From: Chromatiaceae bacterium
GTDB taxonomy: Bacteria > Pseudomonadota > Gammaproteobacteria > Chromatiales > Chromatiaceae
NCBI GenBank assembly: GCA_024235415.1
Contig: JACKML010000005.1
Coordinates: forward strand, 1-64,000
DNA length: 64,000 nucleotides
Reading direction: 5' to 3'
Every line of letters starts with the position of its first letter. The first letter of the stretch is position 1. Shown piece after piece: positions 6,529 to 16,352 of the stretch. The notes under the pieces were generated by a model. That model worked only from the letters and a program-made list of their open reading frames with translations, made no database searches and had not been told where the DNA came from. The translations under genes were made by a program, and so were the position numbers.

Positions 6529-6588
6529 TGCTAACAGCTAAGCATTTATCTGCTGTGCGCAGCACGCGTGGATAAATGCCTGTTGGAC
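6529..6588 (-). other. attC site 7 (right end of array)
   Basis: Compact 60-bp site. On minus GTCCAAC (6582-6588) is followed by AGGCATTTATCC, a short loop, GATAAATGCTTAGCT and GTTAGCA (6529-6535). The arms AGGCATTTATC and GATAAATGC pair almost perfectly. No further attC, attI or integrase is visible to the right. Confidence 0.85.
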
Positions 6589-6763
6589 TGAGCCGCCCAT
6601 CAGCGGCAGATCAAACCTATTTAATAGGAATTTGCTTTGAGCCGGTTGTTTGAGGGAAAGACACATGGCGGCTGAGTCGATGGCGGGCAGCTCGCCTTTG
6701 ATGTCACTTTCGGTGTTTTCCTGATCCATGCCGGTGCCTTTTCGTCCCTGAGATACCCCGATA

Positions 6764-6970
6764 CTAGCCGATAACGGTCATGACGCCGAAGGCCACCCTC
6801 AGGTCGCGAGGGCCTGATGTCTGGCGTCGGACCAGCCACCAGTTGGTGAACTGGCCGAGATTGGTGAAGTGAAAGCGGACGAGGGCCTCGTCACCGGGCA
6901 GATCATCGGGGCGGATGCGGCGCTGCAGTTATAGCATCAGCAATTCCTGATCCAGCCGGGGGGCGTCTAT
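6764..6970 (-). pseudogene. Fragment resembling the C-terminal domain of an HxlR-type regulator
   Basis: The minus-strand frame ending at 6764 reads DAPRLDQELLML, a TAA, then LQRRIRPDDLPGDEALVRFH and FTNLGQFTNWWLV. This resembles the sterol-carrier-like effector domain that follows the winged helix in a group of HxlR regulators. The frame has an internal stop and no winged-helix part, so it is a relic. It lies between the cassette array and the VOC gene. The stretch 6589-6763 holds only a weak 63-codon minus frame that I do not believe. Family assignment is tentative. Confidence 0.4.
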
Positions 6971-6975
6971 GTGCC

Positions 6976-7341
6976 TCAGGCGTCACCCTTTTGATTTGCA
7001 TCGATCAGATCGAAGATGTTGCTGAAGGGGTCGGTTACCGAGCAGCATCGACCGCCCCAGCCATGCACCATGATGTCGGTGGCTTTGCCACCGTGATCAC
7101 GGATACGTTGCATCACGGCGTCGAGATTGCCGGTCTCGATGAAAAGGCCTGAATGGCCTGATCCGTAGTAAGGCGCAGTCCATTCATAGACCTTCAGCAT
7201 CATGCTGCCGAGATCGTAATTGGTGAAGTGGTGCGGCTGACCATCAAACCGTCGTGCCACCGGCAGGCCCACGGTATCTTCGTAGAAGCGGGTGCTCGCC
7301 GGGTAGTCCGACGCCGGGAAAGAAGTAAACAAAGCCTTCAT
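6976..7341 (-). CDS. VOC-superfamily (glyoxalase/dioxygenase-like) protein
   Basis: 121 residues, full length for a single vicinal-oxygen-chelate unit. The pattern is LFTSFPASDYPASTRFYEDT at the start (beta-alpha-beta module with ASDYPAS), GHSGLFIETGNLDAVMQRIR in the second module, and DPFSNIFDLID near the end, where the metal-ligand glutamate is usually found but an aspartate stands here. Substrate unknown; members act on glutathione adducts or catechols or confer resistance. It lies 55 bp downstream of lpxL on the same strand, possibly in one transcript. Confidence 0.75.
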   Translation of the reverse strand: MKALFTSFPASDYPASTRFYEDTVGLPVARRFDGQPHHFTNYDLGSMMLKVYEWTAPYYGSGHSGLFIETGNLDAVMQRIRDHGGKATDIMVHGWGGRCCSVTDPFSNIFDLIDANQKGDA

Positions 7342-7396
7342 GAAGGGACCTCAGGCGACTCACATTCAGCGCTTCGCTGATTTGACCGGCCGCAAC

Positions 7397-8308
7397 CTAG
7401 TACAGCGGCGGTTCGCCTGGTGGGCGCTTCTTGAACCGCCGGTGCAGCCAGTTGTACTGCGCCGGGGCCTGGCGCACCCAACGCTCGGTGATCTTGTTGT
7501 ATGCCGTGATGTCGGCGGTGCTGTTGCCGCTCGGAAACGGGTCCAGGGCAGGTTCGACGATCATGTGGTATCCGCCCTCGGGGCGGCGAAACACGATGAA
7601 CGGCACGACCGCCGCACCGGTCATATCGGCAAAGCGGCTCAGCGAGGGGTTGCTCGACGCGGCGATGCCGAAGAAAGGGGCAAACACGCAGCCCTTGCCG
7701 CCGAAGTTCTGGTCCGGTGCGAACCACACGCCCTTGCCATCTTTGAGCGTGCGTACCATCAGGCGCACGTCGCTGCGCGGGATGGTGCGTTCGACGTGAC
7801 GTTCTCGGTTCTCGACCATGATCCTTTCCAGCAGCGGATTCGCGTTGGGGCGGTACATCGGCAACGCCGGACAAAGTTTGGCCAGCAGGCGACCGCTGAT
7901 CTCGATCGAGGTGAAATGCGCGGTCAGAAAGATCGCGCCCTTGCCACGTGCCATCGCTTTTTCGATGTGCTCCTGACCCTCGGTCGTGACCAGTGGGTAG
8001 ATGCGTTCATCGGGCCACCACCAGGCGATCGCGAAATCCATGAAGGCCATGCCGACGGCCTCGAAATGGCGGCGCGCCAGTGTCTGCCGCGCGGCCGCGT
8101 CGAGTTCGGGAAAACACAGGCGCAGGTTGGTGTCGACGAAGTGGCGGCGACGCCCGGCGAGCAGCATGCCGACGCGGCCGAGCACGCGTCCGACCGCCAT
8201 CATCGGCCGGTACGGCAGCAGGACGCACAGGCGCAACAGGGCGATACCAGTCCAGGTCGGCCAGTAACGGGGGTGCCAGAAAGATGCGGGCTCGGTGTGG
8301 CGGGACAT
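7397..8308 (-). CDS. lpxL: Lipid A biosynthesis acyltransferase (LpxL/LpxM family)
   Basis: 303 residues from the ATG at 8308; a longer frame adds 27 residues without family resemblance. It belongs to the inner-membrane late acyltransferases that add secondary acyl chains to Kdo2-lipid IVA. Seen: an N-terminal hydrophobic helix, the catalytic HX4E motif in TAHFTSIEIS, MYRPNANPLLERIM, and the FAPDQNFGGKGCVFAPFFG block. It is transcribed divergently from waaA, 90 bp away, whose product makes its Kdo-containing substrate. LpxM or a third homologue cannot be excluded. Confidence 0.85.
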   Translation of the reverse strand: MSRHTEPASFWHPRYWPTWTGIALLRLCVLLPYRPMMAVGRVLGRVGMLLAGRRRHFVDTNLRLCFPELDAAARQTLARRHFEAVGMAFMDFAIAWWWPDERIYPLVTTEGQEHIEKAMARGKGAIFLTAHFTSIEISGRLLAKLCPALPMYRPNANPLLERIMVENRERHVERTIPRSDVRLMVRTLKDGKGVWFAPDQNFGGKGCVFAPFFGIAASSNPSLSRFADMTGAAVVPFIVFRRPEGGYHMIVEPALDPFPSGNSTADITAYNKITERWVRQAPAQYNWLHRRFKKRPPGEPPLY

Positions 8309-8398
8309 GCGCGCCGATTTTAGGCAAACGACCGACGCCTGGCTATGTCGGCGTCCGCAGCCTATCGGTATCAGGCGCTGTGCTAGCATCCGCGGGTC

Positions 8399-9652
8399 AT
8401 GCGCGCGCTCTATACCTTCCTGCTTTACCTGGTGTTCCCGCTGGTGCTGCTACGCCTTCTGTGGCGCAGCATCAAGGCACCTGCGTACCGCGAACGCTGG
8501 CTCGAGCGCCTGGGTGTCTTTACGGCGCCGACCGCCTGGGGCGGGCTGTGGGTACACGCGGTGTCAGTGGGCGAGGTGCAGGCGGTGCTGCCGCTGATCC
8601 GTCAGCTGCTCGCCGATAACCCGGGCCTGCCGATCACGGTCACGACGACCACGCCGACCGGCTCGGCCCGGGTTGTGGAGCAGCTCGGTGAGCTGGTGTT
8701 CCATGTCTATTTTCCGTATGACCTGCCGCTGGCGTTGACCGGCTTCATCCGCCGCGTGCGACCGCGCGCGCTGCTGATGGTCGAGACCGAGATCTGGCCG
8801 AACCTGTTGCACAGCTGTCGCCGGCACGGCGTCTATACGCTGCTGGCGAACGCCCGGCTCTCGGCCAGGTCGGCACTGCGTTACGCGCGACTCGGTCGGT
8901 TTACGCACGATACCTTTGCCCATATCGATTGCATCGCCGCGCAGACGGAGGCGGATGCGGCGCGGTTCCGCGCGCTGGGCGTGGCGTCTGACCGTGTCTT
9001 CGTCACTGGCAGTATCAAGTTCGATATCCGTATCCGGGCGAGCCTGGAAGAGCAGGTCGAGGTCCTGCGGCGCGAATGGGGCGGGCGTCCGGTATGGGTC
9101 GCTGGCAGCACCCACGAGGGCGAAGACGAGCTGGTGCTGCAGGCACATCATAAGGTGCTGTCCAGCTTCCCCAACGCGCTGCTGATTCTGGTTCCGCGTC
9201 ACCCGGAACGCTTCGAGCGCGTGGCGGGCCTGTGCAAACGCGAACACCTGCGGCTGGCGCGCCGTTCCCGGCCCGGCAGTTACAGTCCGCAGACACAGGT
9301 GTATCTCGGTGACACCATGGGCGAGTTGCCGGTGGTGATCGGGTCTGCCGACGTGGCCTTCATCGGTGGCAGCCTGGTGCCGACCGGTGGGCACAATATG
9401 CTGGAGGCGGCGGCACAGGGTGTGGCCGTCTGCTTCGGTCCCCATGTATTCAATTTCGCCGCCATCAGCGAATTGCTGGTGGCCGAGGGTGCGGCCCGGC
9501 GGGTCGGCGACGAGGTCGAGCTGGCGCAGCAGGTGATCGCGTGGTTCCGCGATGCCACCGCGCGTGCCGAGGCCGGAGAGAACGGACGCCGTGTGGTCAG
9601 GCAGAACCGTGGTGCGTTGGCGCGCCTGATCGAGCTGTTGCCACTGAAGTGA
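8399..9652 (+). CDS. waaA: 3-deoxy-D-manno-octulosonic acid transferase
   Basis: 417 residues, normal length. This membrane-associated glycosyltransferase moves Kdo from CMP-Kdo to lipid IVA. Seen: an N-terminal hydrophobic anchor, WVHAVSVGEVQA (family motif with the catalytic glutamate region), ETEIWPNLLHSCRRHG, and in the C-terminal Rossmann domain GSTHEGEDE, LVPRHPERFERV and GGSLVPTGGHNMLEAA. Its start faces lpxL. The 3' end overlaps the convergent hemerythrin gene by 56 bp, so the two ends must be read antisense to each other. Confidence 0.93.
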   Translation: MRALYTFLLYLVFPLVLLRLLWRSIKAPAYRERWLERLGVFTAPTAWGGLWVHAVSVGEVQAVLPLIRQLLADNPGLPITVTTTTPTGSARVVEQLGELVFHVYFPYDLPLALTGFIRRVRPRALLMVETEIWPNLLHSCRRHGVYTLLANARLSARSALRYARLGRFTHDTFAHIDCIAAQTEADAARFRALGVASDRVFVTGSIKFDIRIRASLEEQVEVLRREWGGRPVWVAGSTHEGEDELVLQAHHKVLSSFPNALLILVPRHPERFERVAGLCKREHLRLARRSRPGSYSPQTQVYLGDTMGELPVVIGSADVAFIGGSLVPTGGHNMLEAAAQGVAVCFGPHVFNFAAISELLVAEGAARRVGDEVELAQQVIAWFRDATARAEAGENGRRVVRQNRGALARLIELLPLK

Positions 9653-10157
9653 CGCCGCGGCGTCGGGCCATCGCGTGTCCGAGGGTCGCTATCTGTGCCG
9701 CGCTCAACGATTCCCGCGCCACCGGCAGGATCCCGGCGTTCTCGGTCTCGATGTGCGCCCCGTAGGCGGTGACGAACGCGTTGACCCTGGATTCGAGCGC
9801 CGGCGCATCGCGACCGTCGAGTAATGCCTGTAACTGTGCGGCCAGCTCTTCCCAGGCGGCTTCCAGCAGGCCGTGTTCGCTTTGCAGGCGTTCGATCAGC
9901 GGCACGAGCCCGGTGGACTGTGCGAGGACCGGAAACAGGTCCAGCTCCTCGTCGGCATGGTGGTGGCGGGCGGCAGTCTCGAAATAGCGCATCACCTGCA
10001 AGGCACTGCGGCGTATCTCGGCATCAACGCCGTGCGCAGGCAGCCATTCGAGCATGCGCTGCAGCAGGGCGCAGTTCGCCAGCATGCGCTCATGGCAGGC
10101 GGCCAGCAGTCCCAGCGGGTCTGAGAAGTCCGGTGCAGCAGGTCGCAGCAGCGACAT
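9597..10157 (-). CDS. Hemerythrin HHE-domain protein
   Basis: 186 residues. A four-helix hemerythrin-like cation-binding protein: CHERMLANC in helix 1, HHHADEELDLFPVL in helix 2, SEHGLLEAAWEEL in helix 3 and YGAHIETENAGILPVA in helix 4 supply the His/Glu/Asp ligands of a di-iron site. Such proteins sense or handle O2, NO or iron. It is the last of three minus-strand genes (Pcm-like, rhodanese, hemerythrin) spaced by only 3-14 bp, probably co-transcribed. The C-terminal 18 residues overlap waaA on the other strand. Confidence 0.85.
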   Translation of the reverse strand: MSLLRPAAPDFSDPLGLLAACHERMLANCALLQRMLEWLPAHGVDAEIRRSALQVMRYFETAARHHHADEELDLFPVLAQSTGLVPLIERLQSEHGLLEAAWEELAAQLQALLDGRDAPALESRVNAFVTAYGAHIETENAGILPVARESLSAAQIATLGHAMARRRGVTSVATARSGAPTHHGSA

Positions 10158-10160
10158 GGA

Positions 10161-10481
10161 TCAATAGGTCGCCATCTGCCGATCGACGTCACGAGCCCAG
10201 GCATCGACGCCGCCGGCCAGGTTGATCACATTGCTGAACCCCTGGTAGTCCAGGTACATCGCCACCTGGCGGCTGCGGATGCCGTGGTGGCAGATGACCA
10301 CGGTCTCGCGCGACGGGTCGAGCGCCTTGACCGAGGCGGGGATGTGGCCCATCGGGATTAACTGCGAACCGGCGATGCTGCAGATGCGGAATTCCCACGG
10401 TTCGCGCACGTCGAGCAGCAGCGGGCCGCTGTCGGTCGCCGCGAGGTGGTCACGAAGTTGGGCGGCGCTGAGATCACGCAT
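10161..10481 (-). CDS. Rhodanese-domain sulfurtransferase (GlpE-like)
   Basis: 106 residues, a single rhodanese domain with LLLDVREPWEF, then VVICHHGIRSRQVAMYL holding the active-site cysteine (about residue 64) in a six-residue loop, and NLAGGVDAWA. The family moves sulfane sulfur to thiols or cyanide. No signal peptide, so cytoplasmic. It starts 14 bp after the Pcm-like gene and ends 3 bp before the hemerythrin start. In a sulfur oxidiser it could serve sulfur trafficking, but the neighbours do not say so. Confidence 0.88.
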   Translation of the reverse strand: MRDLSAAQLRDHLAATDSGPLLLDVREPWEFRICSIAGSQLIPMGHIPASVKALDPSRETVVICHHGIRSRQVAMYLDYQGFSNVINLAGGVDAWARDVDRQMATY

Positions 10482-10495
10482 GTGAACGGTGCCGG

Positions 10496-11158
10496 TCAGA
10501 AAACGAAATGACTCGGCTGCCGTGCATTCTCGAGGACCGGGAGCACCGTCTCGAACAGGTTTTCTTTCCAGATCTCGCCGTCGGCGTTGCGGCTGACCAG
10601 CATCGCGGTCATGGTCGGTGCCTCGCCGACAACGACAAACATCCGTCCACCCGGGGCGAGCAGTGTCTCCAGGAACTCAGGGTAGTCGGGCAGTGAGCCG
10701 GTCACCGCGACGGCATCGAAGCTGGCAGGTGCGAAGCTGGCGTTCAGGCCGTCGCCGGCCACCATTTCGACGTTCTTCACCGCCAGTGACTGCAGGCGAT
10801 GTGCGGCGCTCTCGCTCAAGGCGGCGTGAATCTCGTAACTGGTGACAATGCCGCCCAGGCGCGCCAGGCAGGCGGTGACAAAACCGCTGCCGGTACCGAT
10901 CTCGAGCACGTTGTCGCCCGGATGGATGTCGAGTGCCTGCAGCATGCGGGCTTCCTGCAATGGCGTCATCATCTGCTGGCCTTCGCCGATCGGTGCCGCG
11001 ATGTCGGCAAATGCCAGCCCGACGTATTCGTCGGCGACAAAGCGCTCGCGCGGTACGGCCTGCAGGGTGTCAAGGACACGCACGTCGATCACCTCGTTGG
11101 GGCGGATCTGTTGCTCCACCATATTGAAGCGGGCGGTTTCGAGGTCGTTGACGAGCAT
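10496..11158 (-). CDS. Protein-L-isoaspartate O-methyltransferase-like protein
   Basis: 220 residues. Rossmann-type SAM methyltransferase with NMVEQQIRPNEVIDVRVLDT, PIGEGQQMMTPLQEARMLQA, the SAM loop VLEIGTGSGFVTACLARL and AVTGSLPDYP. It belongs to the Pcm-like branch common in proteobacteria rather than to classical Pcm, whose substrate loop (GHGQTISQP) is replaced here by GEGQQMMTP. True isoaspartyl repair activity is therefore uncertain. First gene of the three-gene minus-strand unit. Confidence 0.82.
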   Translation of the reverse strand: MLVNDLETARFNMVEQQIRPNEVIDVRVLDTLQAVPRERFVADEYVGLAFADIAAPIGEGQQMMTPLQEARMLQALDIHPGDNVLEIGTGSGFVTACLARLGGIVTSYEIHAALSESAAHRLQSLAVKNVEMVAGDGLNASFAPASFDAVAVTGSLPDYPEFLETLLAPGGRMFVVVGEAPTMTAMLVSRNADGEIWKENLFETVLPVLENARQPSHFVF

Positions 11159-11528
11159 GCCGGTCTCCGGGTTGGGATTCAGTCAGTTTGGGCGCGGCGT
11201 AAGCCTAAGTGCTCACGCCGGATCGGGCAAGTCTCTGAACCTGGGGCGTATTCCGCGCAAGCCTGATGGCGGGGCGGCGACCTTGGGATGCCCCGGGAGG
11301 GCGGTGGTGTGTGCGCGGTGTGTTGGCCCTGGAGCCAGGGTGGGAATCCCGGGTGGTGCGGCGAATACCGCACTGGTACAGTCGGGCATGCGACGCGAGT
11401 GGCCAGGGCCTGATCTGGGTGTCCAATCCGTGTCAGAACGGCGCATCGAACGAACGCCCTGCCAGGGATGGCAGGGCCGGGGCCGGATCAGTGCTCCGGG
11501 CCGCGCCGGGATGGCGCATCGAACGAAA
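11159..11528. other. Non-coding stretch upstream of the TPP riboswitch
   Basis: No convincing gene; short frames here lack ribosome-binding sites and family resemblance. It should contain the promoters of the Pcm-like gene (minus) and of thiC (plus). A 15-bp direct repeat, GGCGCATCGAACGAA, occurs at 11440-11454 and 11513-11527, and the bases between are GC-rich with several short inverted repeats. Confidence 0.5.
11440..11527 (+). repeat. 15-bp direct repeat flanking a GC-rich spacer
   Basis: GGCGCATCGAACGAA at 11440-11454 recurs exactly at 11513-11527, 73 bp on, just before the TPP riboswitch. It might be a regulatory duplication or the footprint of a small lost element. No function can be assigned. 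Confidence 0.6.
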
Positions 11529-11608
11529 TACAGCTAGGGGTGCCTGCATGGCGGGCTGAGAAACACCCTTGAACCTGAACCAGTTAGTACTGGCGTAGGA
11601 AAGCTGAG
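11529..11608 (+). promoter_or_regulatory. TPP riboswitch (THI element)
   Basis: The conserved blocks are present in order: CTAGGGGTGCC, GGGCTGAGA, ACCCTTGAACCTGA, then GTTAGTACTGGCGTAGGAAA. These form the pyrimidine- and pyrophosphate-sensor helices of the thiamine pyrophosphate aptamer. It ends about 45 bp before the thiC start, so TPP would reduce thiC expression, probably at translation or by early termination. A CTGAGAAAGCC repeat just after the aptamer may take part in the switch. Confidence 0.93.
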
Positions 11609-11654
11609 AAAGCCTTAGGTGCCGACTCTGTTTTCCCGCCACGGAGAGCAGACC

Positions 11655-13547
<1,893 letters not shown>

Positions 13548-13656
13548 GGTGTTGGCCACATGCCAGTTGTCGAACCTACCCTGGCCGGCGTGTAATAGCC
13601 GCCGACGCGCGGCCGCTCAGGCGGCGCGACAACCTGGAGTGCAATGAGACCCGCCG

Positions 13657-13863
13657 ATGGAAGACGACATCGATAATGCCATGCGCGCGCACGTCGCCGA
13701 ATTGCGGCTCGAGCACCGGGATCTCGACGAGGCCATCCACCGCATGGCCGAAGATCCTCGGGCGGACCAGCTGGCGCTCACCCGGCTGAAGAAGCGCAAG
13801 CTGTTGCTGAAGGATGCGATCACCCGGCTGGAGAGCAAGCTGATTCCGGATCTCGATGCCTGA
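13657..13863 (+). CDS. DUF465 (YdcH-like) small coiled-coil protein
   Basis: 68 residues, strongly helical and charged. EHRDLDEAIHRMAEDP in the middle and LKKRKLLLKDAITRLE near the end are the DUF465 signature. The family forms small helical hairpins with unknown function. It lies 110 bp after thiC on the same strand. Confidence 0.8.
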   Translation: MEDDIDNAMRAHVAELRLEHRDLDEAIHRMAEDPRADQLALTRLKKRKLLLKDAITRLESKLIPDLDA

Positions 13864-13883
13864 TGGGTGGCGGGCGCCGCGTG

Positions 13884-14195
13884 TCAGACGTCTTCGTATA
13901 CAGCGGGCTCCACCATCTCGATTGAGGCGGCGATATCGAAGCCATCCTCGATCTCGTGACAGCGAACCACGGCGATCTCTGCCGCCAGCGGTGGCGTGAT
14001 CGGATGTTCGGGGCGCAGCGTCAACTGCAATCGCGCGCCGGCATCGAGCGCGCGCGATCCGATGAACCGGACCCCGCCGGCGCTCAGGTCCAGCAACTGT
14101 GCCGGCTCGTCAAGGTCAGCGGCGAGTTCGCGAATCGACACCGGGCAATCCACAGGCATCCGGATGAAATCACGCTTCTCGGAGTAATCGATCAT
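13884..14195 (-). CDS. PilZ-domain protein (c-di-GMP effector)
   Basis: 103 residues from the ATG at 14195. The c-di-GMP-binding elements are RDFIRMPV (RXXXR switch) near residue 7 and LLDLSAGGVRF (DXSXXG) about 35 residues later, followed by a beta-barrel pattern. A single-domain PilZ protein that would bind c-di-GMP and act by protein contact. It converges with the DUF465 gene. A second PilZ protein is encoded at 47574 and a diguanylate cyclase at 52242. Confidence 0.82.
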   Translation of the reverse strand: MIDYSEKRDFIRMPVDCPVSIRELAADLDEPAQLLDLSAGGVRFIGSRALDAGARLQLTLRPEHPITPPLAAEIAVVRCHEIEDGFDIAASIEMVEPAVYEDV

Positions 14196-14490
14196 GATTC
14201 GGCATCCCTCACAAGATATTGTGGACGAAGCGTCCATTGACCACCACTGATAGTGCAGCCTAGTCTATTCAGCCGGGACAGTTGAGGAACGAAAGGCACC
14301 ACTTGACGGGGATGCATGGCTTGGCCGACCGCTGCCGCCGCGCGGCAATCAACGGTCGACTGCTCGAGCATGCGGGCTAAACTGCAGACAGGAAGAAGGC
14401 GCTGGGTATCGATATGAAAATCCGATGGGTTGTGCAGTGCAGTTGTCCGACGTGCCGTTCTGTCGGCGGTCTCGTGGGTTGGAGTCGCTG

Positions 14491-14943
14491 ATGCTCGACA
14501 GGATCAGGGCGCTTTTTTCTGCCGCCCCGGGTGCTCCGTCCGACGACACGGCGGCCCATCATCTCGCGGCTGCAGTGCTGCTGGTCGAGGTGGCCAAGGC
14601 CGATCACGCGTTGGATCAAGTCGAGCTGCAGCGTCTGGGCGCGATGCTGCAACGCAACTGGTCCCTGAACGATCAGGATCTCGCCGATCTTGTGGCGGCC
14701 GCACAGGACGCCTCGGATGCCCATGTGTCGCTGCATGAACACATCGACCTGATAAATCGCCACTTTTCCGTAGACCAGAAATTCGAGCTGGTCTGCAGCC
14801 TGTGGGAGGTGGCCATTGCCGACGACAGCATCCACCATCACGAAGAACTGCTGGTCCGTCGCATTGCCGATCTGCTGTATGTCCCGCACCGGGATTTCAT
14901 CCGCGCCAAGCATCTGGCGATAGAAGGCGGAAAAGGGGCTTAG
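14491..14943 (+). CDS. TerB-family protein
   Basis: 150 residues from the ATG at 14491, preceded by TTGGAG. The all-helical TerB fold is visible as AVLLVEVAKADHALDQVELQ in the first acidic helix pair and VCSLWEVAIADDSIHHHEEL in the second, each with the conserved Asp/Glu metal-site residues. TerB-like proteins are linked to tellurite and other envelope stress or to DnaJ-like partners; no role is fixed. It stands alone between a minus-strand PilZ gene and a small membrane protein. Confidence 0.75.
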   Translation: MLDRIRALFSAAPGAPSDDTAAHHLAAAVLLVEVAKADHALDQVELQRLGAMLQRNWSLNDQDLADLVAAAQDASDAHVSLHEHIDLINRHFSVDQKFELVCSLWEVAIADDSIHHHEELLVRRIADLLYVPHRDFIRAKHLAIEGGKGA

Positions 14944-15040
14944 CCGGTGCAGTCCACGGTCTGCATGCCGCAACAGGGCCGCCAAATCCGGCCATGCGGG
15001 CTTCCAGGTCGATCCGCGTACGTGGGCGTCGGGCGCAAAG

Positions 15041-15316
15041 ATGACTGATGCAGGGCTTGTCGTCACCGCAATCGGCCTGGTCGGTGCCGCCGCCATCCTG
15101 ACCACGTTCATTGCGAACCTGGCGGGAAGAATGTCACCACAGTCGCGTGCCTATCTGCTGCTCAATCTGCTCGGCGGCGTCCTGGTGGCGTTCAACAGCA
15201 TCTGGTTCGATGCCTATCCGGCATTCGCAATCAACGTGGTGTGGGCCACTGCCTCTATATGGGGCCTGTACAAGCTGTCCCGGAAGACCCGGGGCGCCGA
15301 TGCCGCCGTACGCTGA
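15041..15316 (+). CDS. Small membrane protein of the CBU_0592 type
   Basis: 91 residues with three hydrophobic segments (about 6-28, 37-55 and 60-80). The block AYLLLNLLGGVLVAFNSIW and the AFAINVVWATASIWGLYKL end resemble a small proteobacterial membrane family named after CBU_0592. Function unknown. It lies 97 bp after the terB-like gene and 48 bp before the PhzF-family gene. Confidence 0.65.
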   Translation: MTDAGLVVTAIGLVGAAAILTTFIANLAGRMSPQSRAYLLLNLLGGVLVAFNSIWFDAYPAFAINVVWATASIWGLYKLSRKTRGADAAVR

Positions 15317-15364
15317 GGGTCCAGGTGATCGGTGTGGGGTTCACTGACCGGAGGGTGTCGCGAC

Positions 15365-16261
15365 ATGGGGTATAGCCTGTACATGGTCGATGTGTTTGCG
15401 GAGCGTGCCTTCGCGGGGAACCCGCTGGCGGTCGTGATGGATGCTGACGGTCTCGATGGCGAGGTCATGCAGCAGATCGCCGCGGAAATGAATTTCTCGG
15501 AAACCACCTTCGTGATGTCCGAACCGGAGGGCGATGCCGGTTATCGGGTACGCATCTTCACACCGGCACGCGAGATTGCGTTCGCCGGCCACCCGATCCT
15601 CGGTACGGCATGGGTGCTGCGTCGTCATCTTGGCATTGAGTCGTGCGGGCAGGTCCTGCTGAACCTGCCTGCAAGTCAGGTCGTGGCCAGGTTCGAGGCC
15701 CCTGCGGGAGAATCGGAGATCGTATGGTTCGAGGCGCCGTCGATGTCACTCGGGAAGACCGTGCCGACGGATCAACTTGCTGCTGCGGTGGGGTTGTCGA
15801 CGGGCGACATCGAGACGCAGACTCCGATCCAGGTGGTGTCTGCCGGTACTGCGGCGATGATCGTTCCGCTGCGCAGCCTCGACGCATTGCGCCGCAGCCA
15901 GCTTGACCTTGGCGCCTTCGAGCCGTTGGCAGCACAAGGCTTTCCTCCGCTGGTGTATCTGTACAGCCGTGAGACGCATCATCCACGCAACGATCTGTGT
16001 GCCCGGTTCTTTTTCGAGGCGCACGGTGTGCGTGAAGATCCGGCGACCGGCAACGGTGCCGCCTTCCTCGGCGCTTACCTGTTGGCGCATCGTGTGTATG
16101 AAGCACCTGCATTGTCGTTGCGGATAGAGCAGGGCCACGAGGTTCGTCGGCCGTCGCTGGTGATGCTGCGTGCGCAAATGTCCGATACCGGGCCCCGGGT
16201 GAGTATCGGCGGCCATGTGGTTGCAACAGTGCGCGGGGAATTGTTAACCGACAATCTGTGA
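15365..16261 (+). CDS. PhzF-family isomerase/epimerase
   Basis: 298 residues from the ATG at 15365. The two-domain diaminopimelate-epimerase-like fold is shown by VDVFAERAFAGNPLAVV, MNFSETTFVM with the catalytic glutamate region, IFTPAREIAFAGHPILGTAW, and in the second half ARFFFEAHGVREDPATGNGA. PhzF itself isomerises a phenazine precursor, but stand-alone homologues like this one have unknown substrates and no other phz gene is here. Confidence 0.88.
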   Translation: MGYSLYMVDVFAERAFAGNPLAVVMDADGLDGEVMQQIAAEMNFSETTFVMSEPEGDAGYRVRIFTPAREIAFAGHPILGTAWVLRRHLGIESCGQVLLNLPASQVVARFEAPAGESEIVWFEAPSMSLGKTVPTDQLAAAVGLSTGDIETQTPIQVVSAGTAAMIVPLRSLDALRRSQLDLGAFEPLAAQGFPPLVYLYSRETHHPRNDLCARFFFEAHGVREDPATGNGAAFLGAYLLAHRVYEAPALSLRIEQGHEVRRPSLVMLRAQMSDTGPRVSIGGHVVATVRGELLTDNL

Positions 16262-16352
16262 CAGTGTCCCTCGTGGCTTGACCCAAACGCGTGCCGCCGG
16301 GAAATTCGATTTCACCCCAGCTTATTTGAACCAGAACGAGGCACGGACATTT

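Larger units (their letters stand above)
1250..6588 (-). mobile_element. Integron gene-cassette array without integrase (CALIN)
   Basis: Seven attC-like sites (1743, 3293, 3736, 4430, 5023, 5716 and 6529) and one interrupted site (about 2810-2841) divide the stretch into cassettes of roughly 0.2-1.9 kb. Each good site pairs an RYYYAAC box with a GTTRRRY box around an imperfect palindrome. Most genes stop next to or inside an attC when read on the minus strand, so I orient the array right to left. No tyrosine-recombinase intI is seen on either side within the window. The content is typical cassette cargo: small unknown proteins and toxin-antitoxin pairs. Confidence 0.8.

Noticed and set aside
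1250..6588. Reading the cassette array left to right (plus orientation)
   Set aside because: attC boxes are symmetric enough to allow it, but most cassette genes and their stop-to-attC spacing fit the minus direction better; only yefM-yoeB favours plus.
6538..6729. A 63-codon minus-strand frame running through attC site 7
   Set aside because: A third of it is the attC palindrome, and the start lacks a good ribosome-binding site; a real cassette protein here cannot be shown.
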